A DNA stretch of 12,434 nucleotides from Sandaracinaceae bacterium (GTDB lineage Bacteria > Myxococcota_A > Polyangia > Polyangiales > Houyiibacteriaceae): contig JAAZAH010000202.1 in assembly GCA_012514415.1 (NCBI GenBank), positions 1 to 12,434 of the forward strand, read 5' to 3'. Below are positions 1 to 7,699 of the stretch, one piece after another. The translations under genes and the position numbers were made by a program. Under the pieces are notes generated by a model that worked only from the letters and a program-made list of their open reading frames with translations, made no database searches and had not been told where the DNA came from. How positions within the stretch are numbered: position 1 is the stretch's first letter; each line of letters starts with the position of its first letter.

Positions 1-338
1 ACGTGCGCCATCACCAGCTTCTGATCGACAAGGGAGTTGCCTTCGAGGAGGTAGGCGACGCCGGGGTTGTTGTTGATCACGAGCTCGTAGATGCGCGACA
101 AACCGTACTCATCGCTCTTGCGGAAGCGCTCGTACTCCATCCCGAAGCGATAATGCGGATAACGAATCGGGAACCCCTCGTAGGCCGCGATCTCGCTCAT
201 CTGGTAGTAGGGCACCATCTCGAAGATCGTATCGAAGAAGTCGAGGCCGAACGCGCGCGCGGACTCGGCGATTCGCTCTTGTTCCTCGAGGAGGTACCGC
301 GGCAGGCGGCGCGTCCCGATGAAGCTCGACGTGCTCAT
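1..338 (-). CDS. SpoVR family protein, N-terminal part (truncated by window edge)
   Basis: The first 112 residues can be read before the window ends. They contain the N-terminal pattern of the SpoVR/YcgB family: an acidic-aromatic stretch with FDTIFEMVPYYQMSEIAAY (about residues 35-53), then GFPIRYPHYRFGMEYER (about 56-72), and YELVINNNPGVAYLLEGNS (about 86-104). SpoVR was named for a role in Bacillus spore cortex formation, but in Gram-negative bacteria it usually travels with the PrkA kinase and a DUF444 protein and has no settled biochemical role. The ATG shares an ATGA overlap with the stop of the DUF444 gene, so the two are very probably translationally coupled. The family is normally around 450-510 residues, so roughly three quarters of the gene lies outside the window. 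Family assignment is confident; function is not known. Confidence 0.9.
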   Translation of the reverse strand, partial: MSTSSFIGTRRLPRYLLEEQERIAESARAFGLDFFDTIFEMVPYYQMSEIAAYEGFPIRYPHYRFGMEYERFRKSDEYGLSRIYELVINNNPGVAYLLEGNSLVDQKLVMAH

Positions 339-1450
339 GAGGCGCTCCTCGACCCAAGAAAATCGCGAATCGAAGGCAGAACGGCTTCGCGATCGCGGAG
401 CTCGCTCAGGATGATCTTGGGCTCATCCGGAAAGAGCTGCTTCAGCTCCCCGAGGAAGAGCCCCGAACCGTAGGGGCTGATGACCTGCGCGTATCCAAAG
501 CTATTCGACGCCGGAAGAATCTTATCGCGAAGGATGCTCGCCGCGACGAGCGTGTCCTCCTTCGACCAGTTATCGCCATCGCTGAAATGATAGGGATAGA
601 TGTTCCACTCCGAGGCCGGATAGTCGCGGTCGAGGATCTCAGCCGCGAGCCGATACGCCGAGGAAATCATCGTGCCGCCGCTCTCTCGTGTACGAAAGAA
701 GGTCTCCCGATCCACCTCTTTCGCGACGGCGTCGTGAATGATGAAGCGTGACTCAACGCCCTGATACCGACGCTTCAAGAAAGCGTCGAGGAAGAAGGAG
801 AGGGTGCGCACGATCTCCTTCTGCTCATCCCCCATCGAACCCGAGACATCCATCATATAAAGGATCACGGCGTTGCGGACGGGCTCCTCAACCGTCTTAT
901 AAGAGCGGAAGCGAAAATCATCGCGGATGGGTACGATGATCGGCTTTTTAGGATCGTAGCTTCCGGCGCTGAGGTTTCGCTTTAGCGCCTCGCTAAAGGT
1001 GCGCTTGAAATGACGCAGGCTGTTCGGCCCAACGCGGCGAATGCCCGTATAGCGATCGCGCTGAGTGATGATCTTGGCGTGGCCGCGATCTTCAAGCCGC
1101 GGCAGCTCGAGCTCTTCTTCGATGATGTCGAGGAGCTCATCGAGCTCGAGTTCAAAGTCGAGGGCATGTTCGCCGGCTTGATCACCCGCCTCGCCAGCCT
1201 GACCGTCCTCTTCGCCGTCGCCGGGGAGCGGGGTCCCTGGCGCCCCTTCGCCCTGACCCACCCCGCCGCCCTCTTCATCCGAGAAACGAAACCGCGGGAA
1301 TTCGATCCGCGGCACAGGGATCTGTACTGTCCCCTTTCCCTCCCGCCCGATGAGGTACTCGTGGCGGATGTAGTCTTTGAGGTTCTCGCGGATCGTTCCC
1401 CGGACGATCTCACGGAACCGCGCATGATCCTGATCGATGCGGAGGCTCAC
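335..1450 (-). CDS. DUF444 / YeaH-YhbH family protein with VWA-like domain
   Basis: This 371-residue protein belongs to the DUF444 family (E. coli YeaH, B. subtilis YhbH). It opens with the family's IDQDHARFREIVRGTIRENL region (5-24). A low-complexity Gly/Glu/Asp-rich linker follows (about 59-95), then an acidic LELDELLDIIEEELELP segment (about 101-117). The C-terminal half is von Willebrand factor A-like, with a MIDAS motif DVSGSMG at 201-207; further conserved pieces are ESGGTMISSA and FSDGDNW. Such proteins are thought to work with PrkA and SpoVR in stress or starvation responses, by family knowledge only. The start is GTG. A strong GGAGGA lies directly against it, unusually close, but the reading from this GTG matches the family N-terminus. 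The gap to the kpsS stop is 9 bases, so it may be read from the capsule operon. Its stop overlaps the spoVR start. No prkA gene is in the window. Confidence 0.92.
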   Translation of the reverse strand: MSLRIDQDHARFREIVRGTIRENLKDYIRHEYLIGREGKGTVQIPVPRIEFPRFRFSDEEGGGVGQGEGAPGTPLPGDGEEDGQAGEAGDQAGEHALDFELELDELLDIIEEELELPRLEDRGHAKIITQRDRYTGIRRVGPNSLRHFKRTFSEALKRNLSAGSYDPKKPIIVPIRDDFRFRSYKTVEEPVRNAVILYMMDVSGSMGDEQKEIVRTLSFFLDAFLKRRYQGVESRFIIHDAVAKEVDRETFFRTRESGGTMISSAYRLAAEILDRDYPASEWNIYPYHFSDGDNWSKEDTLVAASILRDKILPASNSFGYAQVISPYGSGLFLGELKQLFPDEPKIILSELRDREAVLPSIRDFLGSRSAS

Positions 1451-1459
1451 TCCTCCAGT

Positions 1460-2701
1460 CTAGCGATTCGATCGAGGCGATCCCAAATCGAAGGGCGCTC
1501 GCGCATGGAAGCGAATTCCGGTCGGCGTCCCGAGACCGGGAAGGGGGCGCATCAACGAGCCATTCGCCTGCGAATCGGCCATCACATAGCGCCGGAAGGC
1601 GGCATATAGCTCGCCGTCTGGAGGCGTCGGGGCGCGGAGGAACTCCTCGAGCGTACCGCTAAAACTCAGGCCTTCGATGCGGTAAATCGCGCGCCCAAGA
1701 GCAAGGGTCGGCGCGCCACGTCCCATCGCTTCGAGTCCGACGGTGCTGTTGATCACGATGACCCCGAGCGAAGCGTCGATAAGGCGCGCGAGATCTTGAT
1801 CGTGGATATAATAAACGCGCCCACGAAGACCGAGCCGCTCCGCCTCGCGTTCGATGAAGCGCTGATAGTTCGTATAGGGCCGATCCATCGGATGGTGCTT
1901 GAAGGCGATCGCATGATCGCCCGATGCCGCACGGGCAAAGCCTTCGAGCACCACACGAATAAAGGCCTCGACGGATTCAAAATCCGAATGCTTTAGTTGA
2001 TAGTCGCAGTGGACTTGAAGCGGGACGAGGAAGAAGCGCTTACGCCACTTCACCGCGAGCTCGTCCTCGAGACCGCGCTCTTTATGCCGGTAAATTCGCT
2101 TCCGGATCGCGCTCCGGATCCAATAAAAAGTCTCCCCCGACATGGTCAGCGGGCGGTGGTGAATGTAGCGCGGAAAGAGCGGCCAACCGAGACGCATCGC
2201 GATTACGTAGAGCGTCGAATAGAGGGCTCCGTGAGTAAAACTCGGCGGCACTTTTTGCGGCGCTTCGGGCTCGGGAAGCGTGGTCTTGAGGTACGCCTCG
2301 GGCTCGCGCGGAAGAGGGGAGTAGCCGTTGACGCCATCGCGCTCAATCGTGATCCAATGCGGCCTGAAGTAGCCTTCCTCGACCACATAAATCGCGACTC
2401 GAAGCGCACGCGCGGTCTCTACGGCGATGCGGTGGAGCGGCCTCCCATCCCCAAAGAGCACGATCGCATCAAAACCCTCGCGCTCCAAAAGGGCACGAAA
2501 GAATTTCTCGAAATTCTCGCGATCGCTCCGATAAAAATGCACGCGTCCGCGGGCCTTGAGACGCGGATCATAAAAGAGATCGCCGGCGTTGAACATCAAG
2601 CGGTGGACCTCATGGCCTAACGACTCAAGCTCGCGTCTCAGCCGCCGAAAGAAAGGCCCCATCGGACCTTGAAGGAGAAGAATTTTCTCTTGGGTGCTCA
2701 T
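1460..2701 (-). CDS. kpsS: KpsS-like capsule beta-Kdo transferase
   Basis: This 413-residue protein has the pattern of the capsule polysaccharide biosynthesis family (Pfam Capsule_synth), specifically KpsS/LipB. KpsS uses CMP-Kdo on the inner face of the cytoplasmic membrane to add the first beta-Kdo to (lyso)phosphatidylglycerol, starting the linker that anchors group-2 type capsules. Visible motifs are EEGYFRPHWITIE (108-120) followed by DGVN, VPLQVHCDYQ (226-235), KHHPMDR (268-274), NSTVGLEAMGRG (318-329) and GRAIYRIEGLSFSGTLEEF (336-354). It is slightly longer than E. coli KpsS (about 390), with an extra Pro/Arg-rich tail after about residue 385. It starts 30 bases after the kdsB stop, the widest gap in the operon, with no clear Shine-Dalgarno. 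The partner KpsC, normally next to KpsS, is absent here. KpsS is preferred over KpsC because there is only one catalytic module and the N-terminal motif is KpsS-like. Confidence 0.9.
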   Translation of the reverse strand: MSTQEKILLLQGPMGPFFRRLRRELESLGHEVHRLMFNAGDLFYDPRLKARGRVHFYRSDRENFEKFFRALLEREGFDAIVLFGDGRPLHRIAVETARALRVAIYVVEEGYFRPHWITIERDGVNGYSPLPREPEAYLKTTLPEPEAPQKVPPSFTHGALYSTLYVIAMRLGWPLFPRYIHHRPLTMSGETFYWIRSAIRKRIYRHKERGLEDELAVKWRKRFFLVPLQVHCDYQLKHSDFESVEAFIRVVLEGFARAASGDHAIAFKHHPMDRPYTNYQRFIEREAERLGLRGRVYYIHDQDLARLIDASLGVIVINSTVGLEAMGRGAPTLALGRAIYRIEGLSFSGTLEEFLRAPTPPDGELYAAFRRYVMADSQANGSLMRPLPGLGTPTGIRFHARAPFDLGSPRSNR

Positions 2702-2731
2702 GGCTCAGGCGGCTCACGATCGCCGCGCCCT

Positions 2732-3499
2732 TCAACTTGCGCGCGAAAGGAGCGACTGCACACGCAATAGATCCTCTTCGGTATCGACGCCCGGCGGGGG
2801 CGCCTCGGCGACGATGGAGACACGAATCGCGATTCCCATGGCCATCAACCGGAGCTGTTCGAGCTTTTCGATGAGCTCAAGCGGCGCGGGACGTGAGCGA
2901 TGGAAACGTCTTAAGGTCTCGGCGCGATAGGCATAAAGCCCAAGGTGACGATAGTAGCGGAGCGTCTCAGGGATCGGCCCGCGCATCTTTATCTCGGGCA
3001 GATCGCGCGGATGGGGGATCATCGCCCGCGAAAAATAGAGCGCCCTACCGGCTTCATTCATCACCACCTTGACGTGATTGGGATCGCAGGCGCTCTCAAA
3101 ATCGCGGATGGGCGTTGCGAGAGTCGAGACGCCGGCGTGGGGATCGGACTCGAGCTCGATTGCGACGCGCTCAAGGAGCGAGGGCGGCATCAGCGGCTCG
3201 TCGCCCTGAAGGTTCACAACGATGGTATCGCTCGAAAAATCGAGTTGATCGACAACCTCTGCGAGGCGATCGCTTCCGGACTCGTGATCGCCGCGCGTGA
3301 GGCAGACCTCGGCGCCGGCATCGCGCGCGACATCGAGGACCTCGGCGCTCTCGCTCGCCACGATGATCCGCTCGGCCGAAGATTGGCGCGCCTGCTCCAC
3401 AACATGCGCGATCATCGGCTTCCCCGCGATTTCGCGGAGCGGTTTTTCGGGAAGGCGCGTCGAAGCGAGGCGCGCCGGTATGATCACCGAATAGCCCAT
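2732..3499 (-). CDS. kdsB: 3-deoxy-manno-octulosonate cytidylyltransferase (CMP-Kdo synthetase)
   Basis: KdsB activates Kdo with CTP to CMP-Kdo in the cytoplasm, giving the donor for lipid A-Kdo and for the capsule linker. Motifs, numbered from the chosen ATG, are VIIPARLASTRLPEKPL (5-21, nucleotide binding), SGSDRLAE (74-81), VNLQGDEP (95-102, with metal-binding Asp100), YFSRAMIP (155-161), HLGLYAYR, LEQLR and GVDTEEDL (237-244, second metal Asp). Length is 255 residues, typical for the family. Start choice: the frame is open to a TTG at 3508, which would add three residues and overlap the kdsC stop. The ATG at 3499 gives MGYSVIIPAR, as in known KdsB proteins. An ATG that does form an ATGA overlap with the kdsC stop (3504) is in a different frame and is a decoy. 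In capsule loci this gene is also called kpsU. Confidence 0.95.
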   Translation of the reverse strand: MGYSVIIPARLASTRLPEKPLREIAGKPMIAHVVEQARQSSAERIIVASESAEVLDVARDAGAEVCLTRGDHESGSDRLAEVVDQLDFSSDTIVVNLQGDEPLMPPSLLERVAIELESDPHAGVSTLATPIRDFESACDPNHVKVVMNEAGRALYFSRAMIPHPRDLPEIKMRGPIPETLRYYRHLGLYAYRAETLRRFHRSRPAPLELIEKLEQLRLMAMGIAIRVSIVAEAPPPGVDTEEDLLRVQSLLSRAS

Positions 3500-3500
3500 C

Positions 3501-4040
3501 TCATTCAAGCGTATCGAGGTACTCGCGGACGAGGGCGCGAAGATCGAATCGGCTCTTTAGGATCTCGTCGGCGAGCTCACGGACGGCGCCGCGGCCGCCA
3601 GAACGCAGGGTGATCAGATCGGCACGCTCAAGCGCAAGCGGATGCGCATCGCTTGGAGCGGCTGCGAGACCCACCTCATCAAAGATCTTAAAATCGAGGA
3701 TATCGTCACCCATGCCGATCGCTTCCTCGGGGGCGATGCCCAGCTCCTTGAGAAGCGCGCGCGTCGCCGGCCCTTTCGCCTCGCATTGATCGACGAGATG
3801 CCTGACGCCAAGATCGCGCATCCTCCGACTTAGAGGCCGTGAGCGCCGCGCCGTGATCACACCGACCTCGATGCCGACATGGCGGAGCATCTTGATGCCG
3901 AGACCATCCTGCGTGTTGAAGCTCTTCACCGACTCTTCTTCAAGGCCATAATGGATGCGCCCATCGGTGAGCACCCCATCCACATCGAGAATCACGAGAC
4001 GAATCGGTGCGAGCTTTTCGGGCGGAACGGTCTTTTTCAT
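3501..4040 (-). CDS. kdsC: 3-deoxy-D-manno-octulosonate 8-phosphate phosphatase
   Basis: KdsC removes the 8-phosphate from Kdo-8-P, the third step of CMP-Kdo synthesis. It is a HAD-superfamily phosphatase of the small, tetrameric C0 type with no cap domain. The catalytic motif DVDGVLTDG is at 19-27 (nucleophile and acid/base aspartates). Motif II is VITARRS (61-67), the motif III lysine lies in the CEAKGPA region (86-92), and motif IV is GDDILD (111-116). The C-terminal tail contains GGRGAVREL (148-156), characteristic of KdsC and involved in product release by family knowledge. At 179 residues the length is standard. The ATG overlaps the kdsA stop as ATGA, and the stop lies right at the start of kdsB, so the Kdo enzymes are made in a coupled series. 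Confidence 0.95.
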   Translation of the reverse strand: MKKTVPPEKLAPIRLVILDVDGVLTDGRIHYGLEEESVKSFNTQDGLGIKMLRHVGIEVGVITARRSRPLSRRMRDLGVRHLVDQCEAKGPATRALLKELGIAPEEAIGMGDDILDFKIFDEVGLAAAPSDAHPLALERADLITLRSGGRGAVRELADEILKSRFDLRALVREYLDTLE

Positions 4041-4864
4041 TTCACCTCATCCTCGGCGAAGGCCGTGCTTCGCGCAGCGCGATCGATGGCGATGCAGACC
4101 TCGAGGAGCTCTCGCATTCGATGAAGCGGCCACATATTCGGGCCATCGCTCAGCGCCTCTTCCGGGCGGGGATGCGTCTCCATGAAGAGGCCGCTGATGC
4201 CTGCGGCCGTCGCGGCTCGCGCCAGAAGCGGAACAAAACGCGAATTTCCCCCGCTCCGCGTACCAAGGCCGCCGGGCTCTTGCACCGAATGCGTCGCGTC
4301 GAAAACGACCGGGCAGCCCGTCTCGCGCATGATGGCAAGGCCGCGCATATCGCTGATAAGCGTGTTGTAGCCGAACGTGACGCCGCGCTCGCAGAGCATC
4401 AACTGATCGTTGCCAACCTCGCGGCATTTTTCGACGACGCTCTTCATATCGCCCGGGGCTTGGAATTGGCCCTTCTTGATATTCATCGGCTTCATCGCCC
4501 GAGCGACCCGCTGCATAAAATTGGTTTGGCGCACGAGGAAGGCGGGCGTCTGGAGGATATCGACGACCGAGGCAACCTCGTCGATGGGCGTATCCTCATG
4601 CACATCCGTCAGGACGGGCAGCGAGAGCTCATTACGGACCTTCTCAAGGATGCGTAGCCCTTCCTCGAGTCCCGGCCCCCGATACGAGCGGTGCGAAGTG
4701 CGGTTGGCTTTATCGTAGCTCGCCTTGAAGACGAACTTCATCCCGAGCGCACCCGTGATGTCGCGCAGGGTTTCGGCGATCTCGAAGACGATCTCCTCGC
4801 TCTCGATGACGCAGGGGCCCGCGATGAGGAAAAGCCCGTTCCCAGTGAGTTCGTCAAAGCGCAT
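4037..4864 (-). CDS. kdsA: 2-dehydro-3-deoxyphosphooctonate aldolase (Kdo-8-phosphate synthase)
   Basis: KdsA condenses phosphoenolpyruvate with arabinose-5-phosphate to give Kdo-8-phosphate. This 275-residue TIM-barrel protein shows IAGPCVIES (14-22), FKASYDKANRTS (46-57), RGPGLEEGL (62-70), LPVLTDVHE (82-90), AFLVRQT (108-114), NIKKGQF (128-134), ERGVTFGYN (159-167), FDATHSVQ (188-195), GGNSRFVP and FMETHPRPEEALSDGPNM (227-244). Cys18, His192, Glu229 and Asp240 occupy the four metal-ligand positions with the same spacing as Cys11/His185/Glu222/Asp233 of the Aquifex aeolicus enzyme. It is therefore predicted to be of the metal-dependent class; the E. coli type has Asn in place of Cys. The ATG shares one base with the kpsD stop (TAATG). 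Confidence 0.97.
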   Translation of the reverse strand: MRFDELTGNGLFLIAGPCVIESEEIVFEIAETLRDITGALGMKFVFKASYDKANRTSHRSYRGPGLEEGLRILEKVRNELSLPVLTDVHEDTPIDEVASVVDILQTPAFLVRQTNFMQRVARAMKPMNIKKGQFQAPGDMKSVVEKCREVGNDQLMLCERGVTFGYNTLISDMRGLAIMRETGCPVVFDATHSVQEPGGLGTRSGGNSRFVPLLARAATAAGISGLFMETHPRPEEALSDGPNMWPLHRMRELLEVCIAIDRAARSTAFAEDEVK

Positions 4865-6567
4865 TAGCGGATCCGGAGGACGACCGAGGCCGCCACAGCG
4901 ATATGGTAGAGGACCTGAGAGATATCCATCGCGTTCTGGAAAATCTTTCGATCGACCTTGGGCATCACAAGGATCTCATCGCCGGGATAGACGGCGACAT
5001 CGAGGTTGCCAACGACGATCTCTGCGCTCGGGCGAACGACAAGCACGCCATTGGTCGCAGCGCGCCGCGTAAAGCCACCTGCTCGTGCGATCATTTCTCG
5101 AGCCGTCACCCCTGGTGAATACATGAGCGCCGAAGGCACCTGCACCTCGCCCGTCACCTGCACGACATTGGTCCGTGGCGGAACGACGATGACATCGCCG
5201 TCCTCCAGGAGAATGTTGAGGAGCGCCCCGGAATCACGCACCACCACGCGCCCCTCGGGCTCGATCTTCCGCGCGCTATCGATGAAGGCGCGCATGAGCT
5301 CAGCCTCCCGAACGCGGATCTGCGATTCACCCGTAGAACTTGAGAGCGCCAGCATGGTCGATCGCTCAAGGCGCTCGAGCGATTGCTCAAGGCTCTGCTT
5401 CTGCTGCTCTTTGACGCGCGGACGCTTCAGATGAACTCCGCCGGTGTTCGCAATCTCTGGATCGACCGGCACGTGATTCAGAAAATCGATGAGGCGCGCC
5501 CCTTTTCGCACTGAGAAGCTGCGGCTTCCAGGGACCTCACCCTCGAGATGCACAAGGATGAATTCAGCGTGCTGCTCCTCGCGGAAGGAGAGGATATCGC
5601 CATCGCGGAGCTCGCGCCGCCTGAGCTCGTCGACGCTCAACGTATCGACGAAGCCTCGCCCTTCGCGCACGCCGCGGAGCGTGATATCCGTCGAGCGCGC
5701 GGAGATCTTCGCGATGTTGAGGAGGGCCTGTCCCGTCCGCTCCTCGTCTCTCAGCTCGATGAGAGTCGGCCGTGCCACATCGCCGTGCACTTCGACGGTG
5801 GGTCCCCGCCTCCCGACGAGGATCGTATCGCCATCCTTAAGGAGGAGATCGGGGAGCTTTCCCTCGACGAGGAAATCGTAAAGGTCGAAATTCGCGAGCG
5901 GCTCGCCGCGCCTGAGGATCGTGATCTCGCGATAGCTTCCGGTCAGCGGATCGATCCCACCCGCCTGATGAAGAAAGAAGATGGGTGAATCGGTGGGGAG
6001 CCCTGCATAACGCCCAGGCCGAACGACTCGCCCTGTGACGTAGACGGCGACGGGGCTCGCGTTCAGGAGGTTTGTATAGACCTCGACGTTCCGCCGGTAG
6101 ACACGCCCGATCGCATCTTCGACCCGCTTCGAGAGGTCGGCGTTTCTCACACCGTAGAGCGCGATGGGGCCGATCTCCGGAAGGAAGATATTGCCTTGGG
6201 TATCGACGATGAAGACGTCATTGACCTGATACGCGCCCCACGCATTCACGGCGACTTTATCGCCGGGGACGATGCGATACTCGGGGTTCAGACCATCGTC
6301 TCGGAGCGAGGTGATGCCGCCCTCGAAGAGGCTCGCTCCAAAAGGCGCGGGCTCGAGGTCCTCCGGCCGCGTCTCACGTGAAGGCTCGCGCTGCTGTGAA
6401 GACGGCGCATTTCGAAAAGGCTCGGGTTCGGGTTCGGGAGCGGGCGTAAGGATCGGCGCTTGCGCCTCCGCGCGTGAAGTCAGAAGAGCCGTTGAGCGAT
6501 CGCCAATCAGACCGCCCACGAGCGCCATCAAGACCAAAGAGATCCGCCGGGCTTTAGAGGTTCGCAT
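4864..6567 (-). CDS. kpsD: KpsD-like outer-membrane capsule polysaccharide export protein
   Basis: This 567-residue protein is close in length to E. coli KpsD (558). It begins with basic residues and a hydrophobic stretch (about 9-22). A likely signal peptidase I site follows the AEAQA at 33-37, and no lipobox cysteine is visible, unlike Wza. A Pro/Glu low-complexity segment (41-50) leads into the polysaccharide export domain (Poly_export, about 95-180, starting EYRIVPGDKVAVNAWG). Repeated SLBB-type beta-grasp units follow, recognisable at VYVTGRVVRPGRYAG (175-189), VEVHGDVARPTLIEL, VHLEGEVPGSRSF and VQVTGEVQVPSALMYSPG. The C-terminus (FQNAMDISQVLYHIA) matches the KpsD end. It is predicted to form the periplasmic/outer-membrane channel that works with KpsE. 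It overlaps the end of kpsE by 14 bases, and its stop overlaps the kdsA start. Confidence 0.93.
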   Translation of the reverse strand: MRTSKARRISLVLMALVGGLIGDRSTALLTSRAEAQAPILTPAPEPEPEPFRNAPSSQQREPSRETRPEDLEPAPFGASLFEGGITSLRDDGLNPEYRIVPGDKVAVNAWGAYQVNDVFIVDTQGNIFLPEIGPIALYGVRNADLSKRVEDAIGRVYRRNVEVYTNLLNASPVAVYVTGRVVRPGRYAGLPTDSPIFFLHQAGGIDPLTGSYREITILRRGEPLANFDLYDFLVEGKLPDLLLKDGDTILVGRRGPTVEVHGDVARPTLIELRDEERTGQALLNIAKISARSTDITLRGVREGRGFVDTLSVDELRRRELRDGDILSFREEQHAEFILVHLEGEVPGSRSFSVRKGARLIDFLNHVPVDPEIANTGGVHLKRPRVKEQQKQSLEQSLERLERSTMLALSSSTGESQIRVREAELMRAFIDSARKIEPEGRVVVRDSGALLNILLEDGDVIVVPPRTNVVQVTGEVQVPSALMYSPGVTAREMIARAGGFTRRAATNGVLVVRPSAEIVVGNLDVAVYPGDEILVMPKVDRKIFQNAMDISQVLYHIAVAASVVLRIR

Positions 6568-7699
6568 GTTCTTTCACCGAAGCGATAAGGAGGGAGCCCA
6601 CGCCGAGGAGCATAAAGGAAGCGAGAAATACGGTCAGGATCTCGCGAAGCTTTTCGGGATGCGTCCGCGCATCAGGAGCGGAAGGATCCGCGACCGTCAC
6701 GAGATATCGATGCTGCCTTGAGGCCTCGATCCGAGCGAGCTCGAGCGAGCTAATGGCCGAGCGATAGGTCTGCTCCGCAAACTCTTTTTCGAGGATGCGC
6801 GGCTCAAAAAGCGCGAGCGTCTCACTCACCGTCCGCTCGCTATCGCCCACAAGCTTCGAACGTTCGCGATCGACCTGCGCCGAGAGCGCCGCGACTTTCC
6901 GACGTTGCTCTTGGACCTTGGGCGCATTGGGATGCATCACCGCCGCGAGCGCGCTCAGCTCAGCCCGCGCCTCGGCGAGCTGCGCTTCGAGCGTTCCACG
7001 CACCGCCGAGGCTGTCCTTGCCGATTCAAGCGGATCGAATTCTTCACCTTCGCGTTGAACCTCGAGCAGCTGCTTTCGCGCATCCGCGAGCCGACGCTCG
7101 GCCTTTTCGACTTCATCGGTCGCGAGGCGCATCCGGTCGAGCCGCGCCTCGTCGCTCATGCGGTTGACCATCTCTTCACTGGCGGCGAGGATGGCGTTGG
7201 CGAAGCGCTGGGCATCTTCGGGCGTAAAGGCACGCACCTTGAGTGTGAGCACGCCCGACGCCGCGTCGTGCTCGACATGGACCCGCTTGCGGAAGTATTT
7301 ATAGACCTCTTCCGAGTCCGCATCCTTCGATAGCCGGCTCAGAAAGTCATGCTCTGTCGATTGATAATGCTCGTCGAAACCATGCTCTTTACGGAGGTGA
7401 GCCAGCATGGCGCGGCTCTCGACGTGTTCCTGCACGATGAGTACGTCGCGACCGGCGGTGCTCCCGGGAAGCGTCCCCAGTAAAAACTCCACGCCGCCGG
7501 CCGACGGACCTTCCGCGCTTTGAATCGTGAAGAGCGCGACCGACTCATATTGATCTGAGGCAATGAAGGCGTAATACACAGTCGCGAGGAAGGTCGGGAG
7601 CACGACGAAGACGAGGAAGCGGATCAGCACCCTTCGCTGCCGCTGCCGCCTCAACTGCTCCGCCGCCGTCATCGGCTTCTTTGTTTCATTCCCGCTCAT
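6554..7699 (-). CDS. kpsE: KpsE-like capsule export inner-membrane/periplasmic adaptor (PCP-3)
   Basis: KpsE/BexC/CtrB proteins link the ABC transporter in the inner membrane to the outer-membrane channel. This one has 381 residues (E. coli KpsE 382). It shows the expected two-membrane-segment layout: a basic N-terminus, TM1 at about 25-47, a large periplasmic domain and TM2 at about 354-374. The periplasmic part contains DVLIVQEHVESRAML (about 85-99) and a long Ala/Glu/Arg-rich region that should be coiled coil (about 190-315). Just before TM2 is the Pro-containing ADPSAPDARTHPEKL segment typical of polysaccharide co-polymerases. The ATG follows the kpsT stop with no gap (TGAATG). Its 3' end overlaps kpsD in another frame. 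Assignment rests on architecture, length, sequence flavour and position. Confidence 0.92.
   Translation of the reverse strand: MSGNETKKPMTAAEQLRRQRQRRVLIRFLVFVVLPTFLATVYYAFIASDQYESVALFTIQSAEGPSAGGVEFLLGTLPGSTAGRDVLIVQEHVESRAMLAHLRKEHGFDEHYQSTEHDFLSRLSKDADSEEVYKYFRKRVHVEHDAASGVLTLKVRAFTPEDAQRFANAILAASEEMVNRMSDEARLDRMRLATDEVEKAERRLADARKQLLEVQREGEEFDPLESARTASAVRGTLEAQLAEARAELSALAAVMHPNAPKVQEQRRKVAALSAQVDRERSKLVGDSERTVSETLALFEPRILEKEFAEQTYRSAISSLELARIEASRQHRYLVTVADPSAPDARTHPEKLREILTVFLASFMLLGVGSLLIASVKEHANL

Noticed and set aside
1010..1609. Plus-strand 199-codon frame across the DUF444 and kpsS junction
   Set aside because: It is antisense to two well-supported genes and has no conserved features. 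Its length reflects low stop-codon frequency.
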